27,572 bases of DNA. Origin: Bacteroidales bacterium. Lineage in GTDB: Bacteria; Bacteroidota; Bacteroidia; Bacteroidales; UBA10428. Positions within the stretch are counted from its first letter, which is position 1; every line of letters starts with the position of its first letter. The DNA lies in the NCBI GenBank assembly GCA_016926235.1, contig JAFGOZ010000673.1, positions 1 to 27,572 on the forward strand, given 5' to 3'. The notes beneath the pieces are model-generated. The model searched no databases and had not been told where the DNA came from. It worked only from the letters and a program-made list of their open reading frames with translations. This document shows, one piece after another, positions 1 through 8,089 of the stretch. The position numbers and the translations under genes are program-made.

Positions 1-519
1 AAACATTTTGGAAAAAATTCAATTTCATCTGCCCTTAAAATAGTTATTGATATTGCCCTGGCAGTTGAATTATTAACCATTGCAATCATGCTTTGGCAAA
101 CCTTTGTATTTCTTCCCTCGCACAACAATCAGGACAAGTTTTTATTTTTTGCCTTCTTATCGAAATCTGTTTTTGGTATTATATCATTCCTAATTACACT
201 TCAACTGAGAAAACTTATTAGCTCCTTTAAAAGGGAAGCGTTTTTTGAACTCATTAATGTAAAAAGAATTCAAAGCATATCCTTATTATTATTCCTGTAC
301 GTTGTTTGTGATGTTATTTTATCGCTAACAAATCCCAACCTTCATTTATTTGAGGGAATTTCCAAAACGATAGGAAATATTCCCTTTGTAACAGCATTTT
401 TAAGTATTGTTTATACTGTTAACTTTAAAATACTTTTTCTTGCAGCGGTTATTTTTGTTATATCAAGGGTATTTAAAAATGGATATGAATTAAAAGAACA
501 AGCAACTTTAACAATATAA
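1..519 (+). CDS. DUF2975 family membrane protein, 5' end cut by the window edge
   Basis: The reading frame is open from base 1, so the gene begins upstream of the window; the ATG at 88 is internal, because the residues encoded before it (ending ALKIVIDIALAVELLTIAI) complete the first hydrophobic helix. Further membrane segments are visible, including FVYA-poor stretches around SIVYTV and ILFLAAVIFVIS near the C-terminus; about four helices is the usual number for DUF2975. The stop is followed two bases later by a small Cro/C1 regulator gene, the standard partner of DUF2975 proteins. The family is of unknown biochemical function; a membrane sensor or target controlled by the adjacent regulator is a common guess. 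Family assignment rests on the helix pattern, size and the partner gene. Confidence 0.75.
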   Translation, partial: KHFGKNSISSALKIVIDIALAVELLTIAIMLWQTFVFLPSHNNQDKFLFFAFLSKSVFGIISFLITLQLRKLISSFKREAFFELINVKRIQSISLLLFLYVVCDVILSLTNPNLHLFEGISKTIGNIPFVTAFLSIVYTVNFKILFLAAVIFVISRVFKNGYELKEQATLTI

Positions 520-521
520 AA

Positions 522-737
522 ATGGCGATAATAATTAATCTCGATGTAATGCTTGCCAAAAGGAAAATGAGGCTGAATGAATTATCCGAAAAAGTCGATA
601 TTACAATATCTAATCTGTCTATATTAAAACAAGGTAAAGCAAAAGCAATAAAACTATCAACACTAAATTCAATTTGTAAAGCACTGGATTGTCAACCCGG
701 GGATATTCTTGAATATCAGGCTTCAGATTCTGCTTGA
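522..737 (+). CDS. Small Cro/C1-type (XRE, YozG-like) transcriptional regulator
   Basis: This 71-residue protein is a single helix-turn-helix domain. It starts MAIIINLDVMLAKRKM, followed by the recognition region LSEKVDITISNLSILKQGKAKAIKLSTLNSICKALDCQPGDILEY, which is the canonical pattern of the HTH_26/YozG group. The ATG lies two bases after the stop of the DUF2975 gene, so the two are translationally coupled. In this widespread gene pair the regulator is thought to control its own operon; that is family knowledge, not shown here. The gene converges on the lipoprotein gene that ends at 767. Confidence 0.9.
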   Translation: MAIIINLDVMLAKRKMRLNELSEKVDITISNLSILKQGKAKAIKLSTLNSICKALDCQPGDILEYQASDSA

Positions 738-766
738 AATATAAATTATCATGCAGGTGCTACTTC

Positions 767-1564
767 CTATTTTTTATAAAGAAAATCATTAAGTTCTTCA
801 GCAGTAAAATTCTCAATTGTATTCACAAAATTTACTTGTGTTTCCATATTGAGACCCCGGAACACATCACCGACTCTATCAGGATATTTTTTCATGAACT
901 CACTGATTATCAAACTTTTTTCTTTAGAAATATGATTTAAAACAAATTCAAGACATGTTTCTAAAACACTCTGACATACAAAAATCTCATTTTTATATTT
1001 TGAATAAATTTCGGGATAAGATTCTCTTAAAGCAATTAACGCTAAAGAATCATTGGCCATTGTATACAACGAATAGGAATAGTTTATACTATTGTTATCA
1101 ATATTTCCTCCGGTATATTTAACAAGTATCTTTCCAATACTTATTATTTTACCTTCATTAAAAATGTATTTTTGGTGCTTTTTTACAAAATTATCCTTTA
1201 ACTCTTCTACTTTTTTTTCCAGTAATAAACTGTTAGAAGCAGATGAAGGTTCTTCGTATTTACAATTCAATTCATAAATCCCCGTATCCCCAATAATACT
1301 GATAAATTTGAATTTTCTATACCTGTTTCTCGGAAGGAATTGCTTTGATATATAAAAATCCCTATGGTCTTCTTCGGAGTCCAGACACACCTCTACGCCA
1401 TTAATATTAGAACTTTCAAGAGAGGTGTAATCATATTCAACCAGTCCGACTATTAGTATTTTATCATCAGGTAGATCATCAGTGGAAATGACTTTTTTAC
1501 CAGAAATACAACTTATAAAAAGACTCATCATAACGACTGATGTTGAAATAAGGATTTTTTTCAT
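767..1564 (-). CDS. Putative lipoprotein of unknown function
   Basis: The 265-residue product has a lysine-led hydrophobic N-terminus ending in a plausible lipobox (MSLFISC, Cys at residue 19), so it is probably a lipid-anchored envelope protein. The mature part is charged and shows no motif I recognise. A few Asp/Glu-rich stretches and a helical C-terminal region (FRGLNMETQVNFVNTIENFTAEELNDFLYKK) are visible. It is the last gene of a minus-strand group with the BtrH_N-like gene and the LytTR two-component pair, but the 203-bp gap before it makes co-transcription uncertain. It converges on the XRE gene. No function can be assigned. Confidence 0.7.
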   Translation of the reverse strand: MKKILISTSVVMMSLFISCISGKKVISTDDLPDDKILIVGLVEYDYTSLESSNINGVEVCLDSEEDHRDFYISKQFLPRNRYRKFKFISIIGDTGIYELNCKYEEPSSASNSLLLEKKVEELKDNFVKKHQKYIFNEGKIISIGKILVKYTGGNIDNNSINYSYSLYTMANDSLALIALRESYPEIYSKYKNEIFVCQSVLETCLEFVLNHISKEKSLIISEFMKKYPDRVGDVFRGLNMETQVNFVNTIENFTAEELNDFLYKK

Positions 1565-1767
1565 GTATTAGTGTTTAATCTATTTACAGCACCAATTTAG
1601 TACAAGAATTGATTTAATTCTAATTAATCTCATTATAAAATGTCACATTGATATTAAAAGGTAAAAGGTATTACTTATTACACTTTTTTTTTAACCCTCA
1701 ATAAATCAATTTCATCGTCTTCATTCTAATTATTCTGAAATTCCTACTATACCACATTTGTACGTGA

Positions 1768-2754
1768 TTAACTATTTAGTTCGTTCTGAATTATTTCTAT
1801 AACATTCCGTTCAATATTCAGTACTTTCTTTAAACATTCAATCTGCTTGTTAATTATTTCATTTGACCAATCTTTTGGCTTTGAACTGAAACCTGGAAGA
1901 ATATTATTCTTTATATCAGAAAGTATCTCTGCTTCTTTTTTGTAATTGTCAATTATTTTCCCTCCCCTTTTTAAGTTTAAAGCCTCATTGATTATATTAA
2001 AGTATTTACCCGCCGAGTGTCTTGAATCATACAATGAATTGAAAAGTATTATATTTTCTTCTATTTTATCAAAGCTTTTGTTAACCGGGAGGTCTGTATA
2101 TTTTTGTAAAGCCTCTATCCACTTATTAAATGCTTTAAATCCACTATAGTATTCCTCAAAAACTTCTGTTTTGGCAAGTTGCACAGCAATTTTGAGTGAA
2201 TTTATGAACATCTCCTTAATATTCAGGGGTTCGCCTTTTTCTCCAATGAAGAATGATAACCATGGAGCATGCTCTGCAAGAGAATAATCATCCGAATTAT
2301 CAAAATATGTTCTGCATAAAATGCCCGGCTTATTTTTCAGGTATCCGGTAATGATTCCCCATTCCGGACAAACTTTCAGATTTATGGCAACAATTGGTTT
2401 ACCATTATTTATCTGTGCTATAATTTTCTGGTATAATGATTTTATTTCCTCAAAATTCTTATCATCAATTATATGCAAATTACATGTGTATCCTAGAGAT
2501 TTGAATAATACCTTCGAAACATCAAATCCTGTTGTAGAGTCAGCAGAACTGGGACAAAATTCAGGGTGAAAATGTATGCGAAAAGCCGCACCTGAAATAC
2601 CCATTAGAAAATCATACGTATAATCTTCCCCAAGTGAGTTTAGGGTCAATTGTGCTGATCGTATAAAACTATTGTCCGTATTCTTACCCCATTCAAGGCG
2701 AGGGATATTGTCAATGTAAACTTTGTCCTTTATTTCTTTTATATTTGATTTCAT
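1768..2754 (-). CDS. BtrH_N / C39-like papain-fold protein (putative)
   Basis: A 328-residue soluble protein without a signal peptide. The N-terminal half has the look of the BtrH N-terminal / C39-like family: an opening IPRLEWG, then SFIRSAQLTLNSLGEDYTYDFLMGISGAAFRI, a short HFHPEFCPSSAD segment with the only N-terminal cysteine in a likely active-site position (about residue 67), and a later GKPIVAIN...CPEWGIITGY block resembling the family's second core strand. The C-terminal 150 residues are helical and charged. BtrH itself is an acyltransferase in butirosin biosynthesis; related proteins are largely uncharacterised. It lies 78 bp downstream of the LytTR regulator in the same orientation and may be part of its operon or a target. 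The family call is by pattern recall and is moderate. Confidence 0.55.
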   Translation of the reverse strand: MKSNIKEIKDKVYIDNIPRLEWGKNTDNSFIRSAQLTLNSLGEDYTYDFLMGISGAAFRIHFHPEFCPSSADSTTGFDVSKVLFKSLGYTCNLHIIDDKNFEEIKSLYQKIIAQINNGKPIVAINLKVCPEWGIITGYLKNKPGILCRTYFDNSDDYSLAEHAPWLSFFIGEKGEPLNIKEMFINSLKIAVQLAKTEVFEEYYSGFKAFNKWIEALQKYTDLPVNKSFDKIEENIILFNSLYDSRHSAGKYFNIINEALNLKRGGKIIDNYKKEAEILSDIKNNILPGFSSKPKDWSNEIINKQIECLKKVLNIERNVIEIIQNELNS

Positions 2755-2832
2755 GACATTTTAAGTATTAACATAGTTTTAATTTTGCCCGGAAACAGTA
2801 TAGTATCTTGCATGCATCACTAAGCATCAATA

Positions 2833-3534
2833 TTATATCAATATTCTTCTTATTTTTAATATTTCATAAAATTTATCTTTATAACTATCCGAAATAGGAA
2901 TTAATTCTTTCCCAATTCGTATGCGGTTTCTTTCAATATTCTCGATTTTTGAAATAGCTACAATATAAGAATTATGTACTCGTTGAAAATCATTAGAGGG
3001 CAATACTTCCAATAAATTCCTGAAAGTTTGCAAAGTCATAATTTTCCTGTCAGATGTATGAATCTGTAAATAATCTCTCATTCCCTGAATGTATAGTATA
3101 TCCTTTAGCATGACTTTCTCAATTCTGTATTCCGTTTTTACGAAAATATAATCGTTCCTTATATCGCTCTTCACTTCTTTTAACTGATTATAAACCTTAT
3201 CCACAGATATTAAGAAACGTTCAAATGTAAATGGCTTCAAAAGATAATCAGCTACATTTAATTCATATCCTTTCAATGCATACGCATCATAAGCAGAAGT
3301 AATTATCACATTTGGTTTATTCTGCAAAGACTTCAGGAATTGTATTCCTGAAAGTTTTTTCATCCTTATATCAAGAAAAATAAGGTCAACAATATTTTCT
3401 TTCAAATACCCAATAGCATCAACGGCATTGTCAAATCCCTTTAATAAATTCAGATAATCGACCTGCTCAATAAATTCCATTATTTTCTTTAAAGCAAGAG
3501 GCTCATCTTCAATGACAATACAATTAATCTTCAT
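2833..3534 (-). CDS. LytTR-type DNA-binding response regulator
   Basis: The 233-residue protein has an N-terminal receiver domain (acidic pocket E9-D10-E11, phospho-acceptor D55 in LIFLDIRM, conserved T/S in ITSAYDAYALKGYE, and the KPF lysine near residue 101) followed by a LytTR DNA-binding domain from about residue 128 (DYIFVKTEYRIEKVMLKDILYIQGMRDYLQIHT ... FQRVHNSYIVAISKIENIERNRIRIGKELIPISDSYKDKF). LytTR domains bind direct repeats with beta-strands instead of a helix-turn-helix. The start overlaps the end of the sensor kinase gene by 11 bases, so the pair is translationally coupled. Target genes are unknown; the BtrH_N-like gene immediately downstream is the nearest candidate. Confidence 0.95.
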   Translation of the reverse strand: MKINCIVIEDEPLALKKIMEFIEQVDYLNLLKGFDNAVDAIGYLKENIVDLIFLDIRMKKLSGIQFLKSLQNKPNVIITSAYDAYALKGYELNVADYLLKPFTFERFLISVDKVYNQLKEVKSDIRNDYIFVKTEYRIEKVMLKDILYIQGMRDYLQIHTSDRKIMTLQTFRNLLEVLPSNDFQRVHNSYIVAISKIENIERNRIRIGKELIPISDSYKDKFYEILKIRRILI

Positions 3535-4543
3535 TAAGTTCTATTTTTAAATTCACTTTAAAAATTGAATTTTCTGAGTTGATTGACAACTCATGCTTGT
3601 TTTTATAAATCAAATTTAATCGTTTTTTTACAGTTTCTAAACCAATACCATGAACCTTGTCTTTATCCGTATCTGATTTATCAAACTGGTTTTCACATAC
3701 AAAAGTTAATATCCCATTCTCTATCCTGATTTCAATTTGTATTCCGTTTTCAATACTTGAATCAACCGAGTGTTTAAAGGCATTTTCAACAAAAGGGATT
3801 ATAACCATCGGGGCAATTTTAATTCCTTTGTAATTCCCAACAATATTATATTTCAAAAACTTTTCGTTTTTTAACCTTAGTTGTTCAAGAGATAAATAGT
3901 TTTCCAGGTGTTTTATTTCTTTTTGTAATTCTACTACATCTGATTTAGCATCTTGTAACATATACCGCATAATATCCGATAGTTTAACCAATGATTTTGA
4001 AGCCTTTTCCTGGTTATCATAAATCAGTGTATCAATATTATGAAGCGTATTAAACAGGAAGTGGGGATTTAATTGTACTTTCATTAAGTTAAGCTCACTT
4101 GTTAGATTTTGCTTTTCTAACTGGTCATGCAGTTTTTTCTGTTCGATCCAGCCAAAAATACTCCGAAAGCTGGCACCTAAAATCAGGAACAAATTTAAGA
4201 ATGCAAACAGAAATAACGCCTGCATTATAGCGCTTGACCTGAATCCGTCATCCATTATACTCATTGCTAATGGAAATAATACGCCAAAGAAAACCGAAAT
4301 AATGATAAATACTTTTCTTTTTTGACGTTTAAATAAATAAGGCGTTATAAAATATCCAAAATAGAATGGAATTGAAAGCATAAATGTAACCCATCCTGAC
4401 CGTATATAGAGACCAGTATCTGTATAAGGATTATAACCTGCTTTTTGGGGAAAACCTCCGAAAGCATCCATAATATTAAAGAAAGTGAGAAAGACTAATA
4501 ACCACAGGAACAAATGAACTAATATAACTTTTAGCTTTTTCAT
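3524..4543 (-). CDS. LytS/YehU-family sensor histidine kinase
   Basis: I place the start at the ATG at 4543 (MKKLKVILVHLFLWLLVFL), because this gives a normal membrane-insertion N-terminus; an upstream ATG at 4567 would add eight residues. The 339-residue protein has about four transmembrane helices in residues 1-130, a short coiled linker, then the His_kinase domain with phospho-acceptor H161 in LNPHFLFNTLHNI and an ATPase domain (N box PFVENAFKH, later HGIGLETVKKRLNLIY). There is no periplasmic sensor domain, so the signal is probably sensed in the membrane. It overlaps its response regulator by 11 bases. The gene starts just downstream (in its own direction) of the 21-bp repeat array. Confidence 0.94.
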   Translation of the reverse strand: MKKLKVILVHLFLWLLVFLTFFNIMDAFGGFPQKAGYNPYTDTGLYIRSGWVTFMLSIPFYFGYFITPYLFKRQKRKVFIIISVFFGVLFPLAMSIMDDGFRSSAIMQALFLFAFLNLFLILGASFRSIFGWIEQKKLHDQLEKQNLTSELNLMKVQLNPHFLFNTLHNIDTLIYDNQEKASKSLVKLSDIMRYMLQDAKSDVVELQKEIKHLENYLSLEQLRLKNEKFLKYNIVGNYKGIKIAPMVIIPFVENAFKHSVDSSIENGIQIEIRIENGILTFVCENQFDKSDTDKDKVHGIGLETVKKRLNLIYKNKHELSINSENSIFKVNLKIELNED

Positions 4544-4691
4544 CACTATTAAATTTAATGAAACCATACTTCAAAAGTCATCCATTTCATTGTTTTTTAA
4601 AAACATTTTATACACTTTCAAATTTTGAATCGACAATCGGGGATTTTATATCTATGCTTTCGGATAATGTAATTTTGAATTATACTTATCT

Positions 4692-4953
4692 ATGCGCTTC
4701 TTCAAGATGCATATTCTTTATTAATAAGATCCATATGCGTGACTTTAAGAAACATATTCTTTATCATCAGATCAATGTTCATGACCCTGAAATGTACATT
4801 CTTAATCATGAGACTCAAATGCGCTACTCAAGTTCCATATTCTTTTCGATAAGATTCAAATGCGCAACCCTGAGATGTAAATGCGTCAACTCAAACTGCA
4901 AATGTGTCAGTCTTGAATACAAATGCTTGACCTTAAGATGCATTTTCATTAAC
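4692..4953. repeat. Degenerate 21-bp tandem repeat array with two alternating unit types
   Basis: Two related units can be read on the plus strand: A, beginning AATGCG and continuing roughly nACnCTnAGATGTA, and B, roughly TATTCTTnATnATAAGATTCA. A-type starts fall near 4692, 4735, 4775, 4819, 4860, 4881, 4902 and 4923. The first four steps are about 40-44 bp (A plus B), the last ones exactly 21 bp (A only). As 21 is divisible by three, frames stay open over long stretches on both strands and give seven-residue periodic peptides (for example KCATLRC, KCVNSNC, KCLTLRC on plus and HL-led heptads on minus). The array lies between the kinase gene start and the small secreted-protein gene. It is decayed and no unit is perfectly conserved. 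I see no reason to call it protein-coding. Confidence 0.8.
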
Positions 4954-5015
4954 ATGGGTATAAAAACATAAATTATTAATACCATTTGGAGAATTGATCA
5001 AAGCATAAAATAAAG

Positions 5016-5046
5016 AGAGGCTGTCACGGCCTTACTGACAGCCTCT
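5016..5046 (-). terminator. Hairpin terminator of the WMLD-repeat gene
   Basis: AGAGGCTGTCA at 5016-5026 and TGACAGCCTCT at 5036-5046 form a perfect 11-bp stem with a 9-base loop. Read on the minus strand the stem is followed by a T-rich stretch (CTTTATTTTATG), as expected for an intrinsic terminator, while the plus-strand side has no T tract. It lies about 110 bp beyond the stop of the minus-strand gene at 5158 and would prevent read-through towards the two-component operon. Confidence 0.7.
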
Positions 5047-5157
5047 TAAAGGGTTGTGGTTGCTAACCTAATTCACCCTATGATTATGAAACGTGCTGTT
5101 TTAAGCTGTATATGCACGATTCATATCGATATGATATTAAAAAGTCAACTATTGACT

Positions 5158-5415
5158 CTATTTTGCAAGCTTCCATTCACTTTTATCAAGCATCCAGCTC
5201 TCCAGCTCAACTTTGGATTCTGATGTTTCAGTTACATTAATAAAACTATCCATGTCAAGCATCCACTTTTCAAGTTTTATTGCTGGTTCGTTAACCACTT
5301 CAGTTAAAACTTCAGATTGATCCGGAATCATTGGATCGTTATTATTTATGTTTGTATTTGCAGAAACTGTAATACTTACGATTACTAATGCTAAAATTGT
5401 TAATATTGTTTTCAT
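5158..5415 (-). CDS. Small secreted protein with duplicated LExWMLD motif
   Basis: The 85-residue product has a clear signal peptide (MKTILTILALVIVSITVSA, cleavage about residue 19). The mature part of about 66 residues is acidic and holds two copies of one motif: residues 44-58 (EPAIKLEKWMLDMDSF) and 67-81 (SKVELESWMLDKSEW). The tryptophans W51 and W74 are 23 residues apart, and each motif ends in an aromatic residue four positions after the Asp. There is no cysteine and no sorting domain. Small Bacteroidota exported proteins of this style are familiar to me but have no function I know of. The gene is monocistronic, bounded by the hairpin at 5016-5046. It precedes a LytS/LytTR pair in the same orientation, across a repeat array. 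Confidence 0.8.
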   Translation of the reverse strand: MKTILTILALVIVSITVSANTNINNNDPMIPDQSEVLTEVVNEPAIKLEKWMLDMDSFINVTETSESKVELESWMLDKSEWKLAK

Positions 5416-5754
5416 AGTTTTTATTTTTTATTCTGTTTTCAAGTAAATTACATAATGCGTGCCAAAGTTTATACAAAGCTCATTATCTGTGTGTTATAAA
5501 TATTATTCATCACTCCATTTGTCTTATATTTGACCGATCCTGCAACAAAAAGTGTTCGAATATGAACAATCTTTTCGCTACTCAAGTTTTAAATTAAAAA
5601 TTTTCAAATACTAGTAACATTAATTTTTATCAAGTGCAGATCGAAGTAAAAGGTTTTAAGCCAAAGATACAGGAGTCATTTTTATATTGAAAATTTTAAA
5701 ATCACCTTATCATTTTATTTATATACCTTTGCCACATAAATTGTTGATGGAATT
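5416..5754. other. Intergenic region between divergent genes
   Basis: This 339-bp AT-rich spacer separates the small secreted-protein gene (-) from the COG2509 flavoprotein gene (+), so it must carry promoters for both. A TAnnTTTG-like box for the plus gene is listed separately. A second match, TATATTTG at 5525-5532 (+), has no gene close downstream. For the minus gene only a near match (TAAACTTTG with a three-base spacer, minus strand around 5463-5471) is visible. No open frame with coding character was found. Confidence 0.5.
5724..5731 (+). promoter_or_regulatory. Candidate -7 element (TACCTTTG) for the flavoprotein gene
   Basis: TACCTTTG matches the Bacteroidetes -7 consensus TAnnTTTG and lies 23 bp before the ATG, giving a leader of about 17 bases. 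No TTG is found at the expected -33 spacing, so the call relies on one element. Confidence 0.4.
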
Positions 5755-7323
5755 ATGCATGAAGAATTAAACCTGGTTGTACCTCCTGCTGTTGCCATTT
5801 CCCATAACGATATAAAGCAATTTGTTGCAAGAAAAACGGGGCACAATGAGAATGAAATTACGCATATCATCATCAGAAAAAAATCAGTTGACGCGAGGAA
5901 TCAAAATATTAAAATAAACCTTTCCCTCACGGTTTATATAAATGAAAAATATTTCGCTCCCCAAACAGAGGTTTTACATCTGCAAAAAGTAAATAACAAA
6001 CCTCCCGTAATAATTGTAGGTGCTGGCCCTGCGGGTCTTTTCGCAGCCCTGCGCATAATTGAATTGGGATGTAAACCAATTATCATTGAAAGAGGCAAAA
6101 CAATTTCGGAGCGAAAAAAGGATATAGCAGCCATTCACCGGAACCACCAGATAGATCCGGACTCAAATTATTGCTTCGGTGAAGGTGGTGCTGGAACTTT
6201 CTCAGATGGCAAGCTATATACCCGCTCGAAGAAGAAAGGTGAGAATGCAAGGATACTTGAAATTTTTCATGCTCATGGAGCACAGAACGAGATACTATAC
6301 GAGTCGCACCCTCATATAGGATCAGATATATTACCCCGTATAATAAAAAATATACGTTCAACGATTCTTGATGCGGGCGGAGAATTTATTTTTGGGGAGC
6401 GGGTAATAGATTTTTATATAAAAAATGGAACAATAGCAGCGATCAATACACATAAAGGAACCAGAATAGAAACAAAAGCAGTAATCCTGGCAACAGGGCA
6501 TTCTGCCAGAGATATATATGAATTGATTCATTCTAAAGGCCTGGTTTTGGAAGCCAAACCTTTTGCGGCTGGTGTGCGAGTGGAACATCCCCAGGATTTG
6601 ATAGATAATATTCAATATCACCGTAGCAAGCAAATGCAGTACTTACCTCCGGCAAACTACAACCTGATAACTCAAGTAGACGAACGAGGGGTATACTCAT
6701 TTTGTATGTGCCCGGGAGGTTATATCGTACCTTCAGCTACATCTCAAAATGAAGTGGTTGTGAATGGTATGTCATCATCCCAAAGAAATACCCCATTTGC
6801 CAATTCAGGTATAGTAGTAGAAATAAAACCCGAAGATTGCAGGGAATTTGAAAGCTCAGGTCCCCTGGCACTCCTAAAATATCAACAACATTTGGAAAAA
6901 CTGGCCTGGTTAAACGGAGGTAGCGGACAAACTGCACCCGCACAGCGCTTACACGATTTTATTACCGGGAAGCTCTCGCCTAACCTTCCCCCAAATTCAT
7001 ATATACCGGGACTTTCATCTTCACCCATGCATTTTTGGTTACCAGAAAGCATAAGTCAACGTTTAAGGAAAGGATTTCAACAATTTGGAAAAAAAATGCA
7101 CGGATTTATTACCAATGAAGCCCTTGTTGCCGGGGTTGAGTCACGCACCTCGTCTCCAATTCGCATCCCAAGGGAGGAAGAGACACTACAACATCCGCAG
7201 ATTAAGGGTCTTTTCCCTGCAGGTGAAGGTTCCGGCTATTCAGGAGGAATTGTTTCTTCAGCTATTGATGGTATGAGGTGTGCTGAAAAGGCAGTTGAGC
7301 TTTTAAACAATCTACTGAAATAA
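5755..7323 (+). CDS. COG2509 FAD-dependent dehydrogenase / NAD(P)/FAD-dependent oxidoreductase
   Basis: A 522-residue soluble flavoprotein. After an N-terminal domain of about 80 residues, the FAD-binding Rossmann motif is VIIVGAGPAGLFAAL (GAGPAG at 89-94) with the ribose-binding acid at E112 (IIIERGK). The family signature YCFGEGGAGTFSDGKLYTR follows at about 139-157, an ATGHSARD motif near 250, and the C-terminal FAD contact GLFPAGEGSGYSGGIVSSAIDG. Length and motif order fit COG2509, whose members are widespread but have no settled substrate. There is no signal peptide, so it is cytoplasmic. The gene stands alone and converges on the lipoprotein gene ending at 7346 with a 22-bp gap. Confidence 0.93.
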   Translation: MHEELNLVVPPAVAISHNDIKQFVARKTGHNENEITHIIIRKKSVDARNQNIKINLSLTVYINEKYFAPQTEVLHLQKVNNKPPVIIVGAGPAGLFAALRIIELGCKPIIIERGKTISERKKDIAAIHRNHQIDPDSNYCFGEGGAGTFSDGKLYTRSKKKGENARILEIFHAHGAQNEILYESHPHIGSDILPRIIKNIRSTILDAGGEFIFGERVIDFYIKNGTIAAINTHKGTRIETKAVILATGHSARDIYELIHSKGLVLEAKPFAAGVRVEHPQDLIDNIQYHRSKQMQYLPPANYNLITQVDERGVYSFCMCPGGYIVPSATSQNEVVVNGMSSSQRNTPFANSGIVVEIKPEDCREFESSGPLALLKYQQHLEKLAWLNGGSGQTAPAQRLHDFITGKLSPNLPPNSYIPGLSSSPMHFWLPESISQRLRKGFQQFGKKMHGFITNEALVAGVESRTSSPIRIPREEETLQHPQIKGLFPAGEGSGYSGGIVSSAIDGMRCAEKAVELLNNLLK

Positions 7324-7345
7324 TTTAGTTCTTATTTGTTACTGG

Positions 7346-8002
7346 TTATTTTGAGTCTTTATATTTTAAGGGCTTTGATATCTTAAAGATATCAATAGTA
7401 TCCTGAAGTTGAGCAGAAAGCATCTCTAACAATACAACATTTCTGTCACCTGTTATATCTTCCATTGTTTTATCGAAGTATTTCTCAGCCAAATCAATCA
7501 CTGCCATAATATCCATTTTCCATAATCCCTCTTCGTAATAAAAATCAAAAGCTTGAGTAAAAAAGCTATTCAGTGCAATGTTAACCTTTGCCTTCCCCTC
7601 AGAGATTTCTTCTACATCATGATATTCCATACCTTCAATACTCTCCATTGCAAACATCTTCGATTTAATGGAATATTTCAACAAGTCTTCTCCTGTAAAA
7701 TGAAAAAGCAAAGATGTGTCAACCTGATGTCTTAACCGAAAAACCATTATTCTTTCCATATAACTTAAATCGTATGTTTCCTGCCAGTCGGCATAAATGG
7801 TTTTATCTAATATTTTATCATAATATTCAATCGTTTTTGAAGAAATATATTTTACTGCATTTTCACCATCTTTGGCTATCATAGCTGTTTTGAATGCCTT
7901 AAAACTTTGTTGAATAAGATCATTGTCCTTTTTTTTATGCGTTTCTTCACTATTGCATGATACAAATATGATGGTTATGAATAAAATACAAATATTTTTC
8001 AT
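7346..8002 (-). CDS. Putative lipoprotein with NTF2-like fold (uncertain)
   Basis: The start is set at the ATG at 8002, giving MKNICILFITIIFVSCNSEE with a clean lipobox and Cys at residue 16; an upstream ATG at 8029 would bury this signal and lies on top of a promoter-like box. The mature protein of about 203 residues begins with a charged spacer. It then shows an alternating helix/strand pattern (IQQSFKAFKTAMIAKDGENAVKYIS ... EEISEGKAKVNIALNSFFTQAFDFYYEEGLWKMDI), which suggests an NTF2/SnoaL-like or DUF4878-like fold, common in Bacteroidota lipoproteins. Function is unknown. It is divergent from the large sensor kinase gene, with starts 87 bp apart. Confidence 0.75.
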   Translation of the reverse strand: MKNICILFITIIFVSCNSEETHKKKDNDLIQQSFKAFKTAMIAKDGENAVKYISSKTIEYYDKILDKTIYADWQETYDLSYMERIMVFRLRHQVDTSLLFHFTGEDLLKYSIKSKMFAMESIEGMEYHDVEEISEGKAKVNIALNSFFTQAFDFYYEEGLWKMDIMAVIDLAEKYFDKTMEDITGDRNVVLLEMLSAQLQDTIDIFKISKPLKYKDSK

Positions 8003-8026
8003 ATCGAAAAGAATTTGATTAAATTT

Positions 8027-8034
8027 CAAATCTA
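8027..8034 (-). promoter_or_regulatory. Candidate -7 element (TAGATTTG) for the lipoprotein gene
   Basis: On the minus strand TAGATTTG matches TAnnTTTG and would start transcription about 18 bases before the ATG at 8002. This supports the shorter start of that gene. No convincing -33 TTG is present. Confidence 0.4.
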
Positions 8035-8089
8035 AACTTTTTTTCGTAAATTAAGTATTTAATTGAAAAGGAGAATTTTATCGATTGAT

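Noticed and set aside
4692..4953. CRISPR array
   Set aside because: Units are contiguous and degenerate, with no unique spacers between conserved repeats and no cas genes nearby.
4558..4971. A 137-codon plus-strand frame overlapping the kinase start
   Set aside because: It overlaps the kinase start region and most of its length is the 21-bp repeat array, whose period keeps frames open by arithmetic. The peptide is Cys-rich and low-complexity, with no signal or domain.
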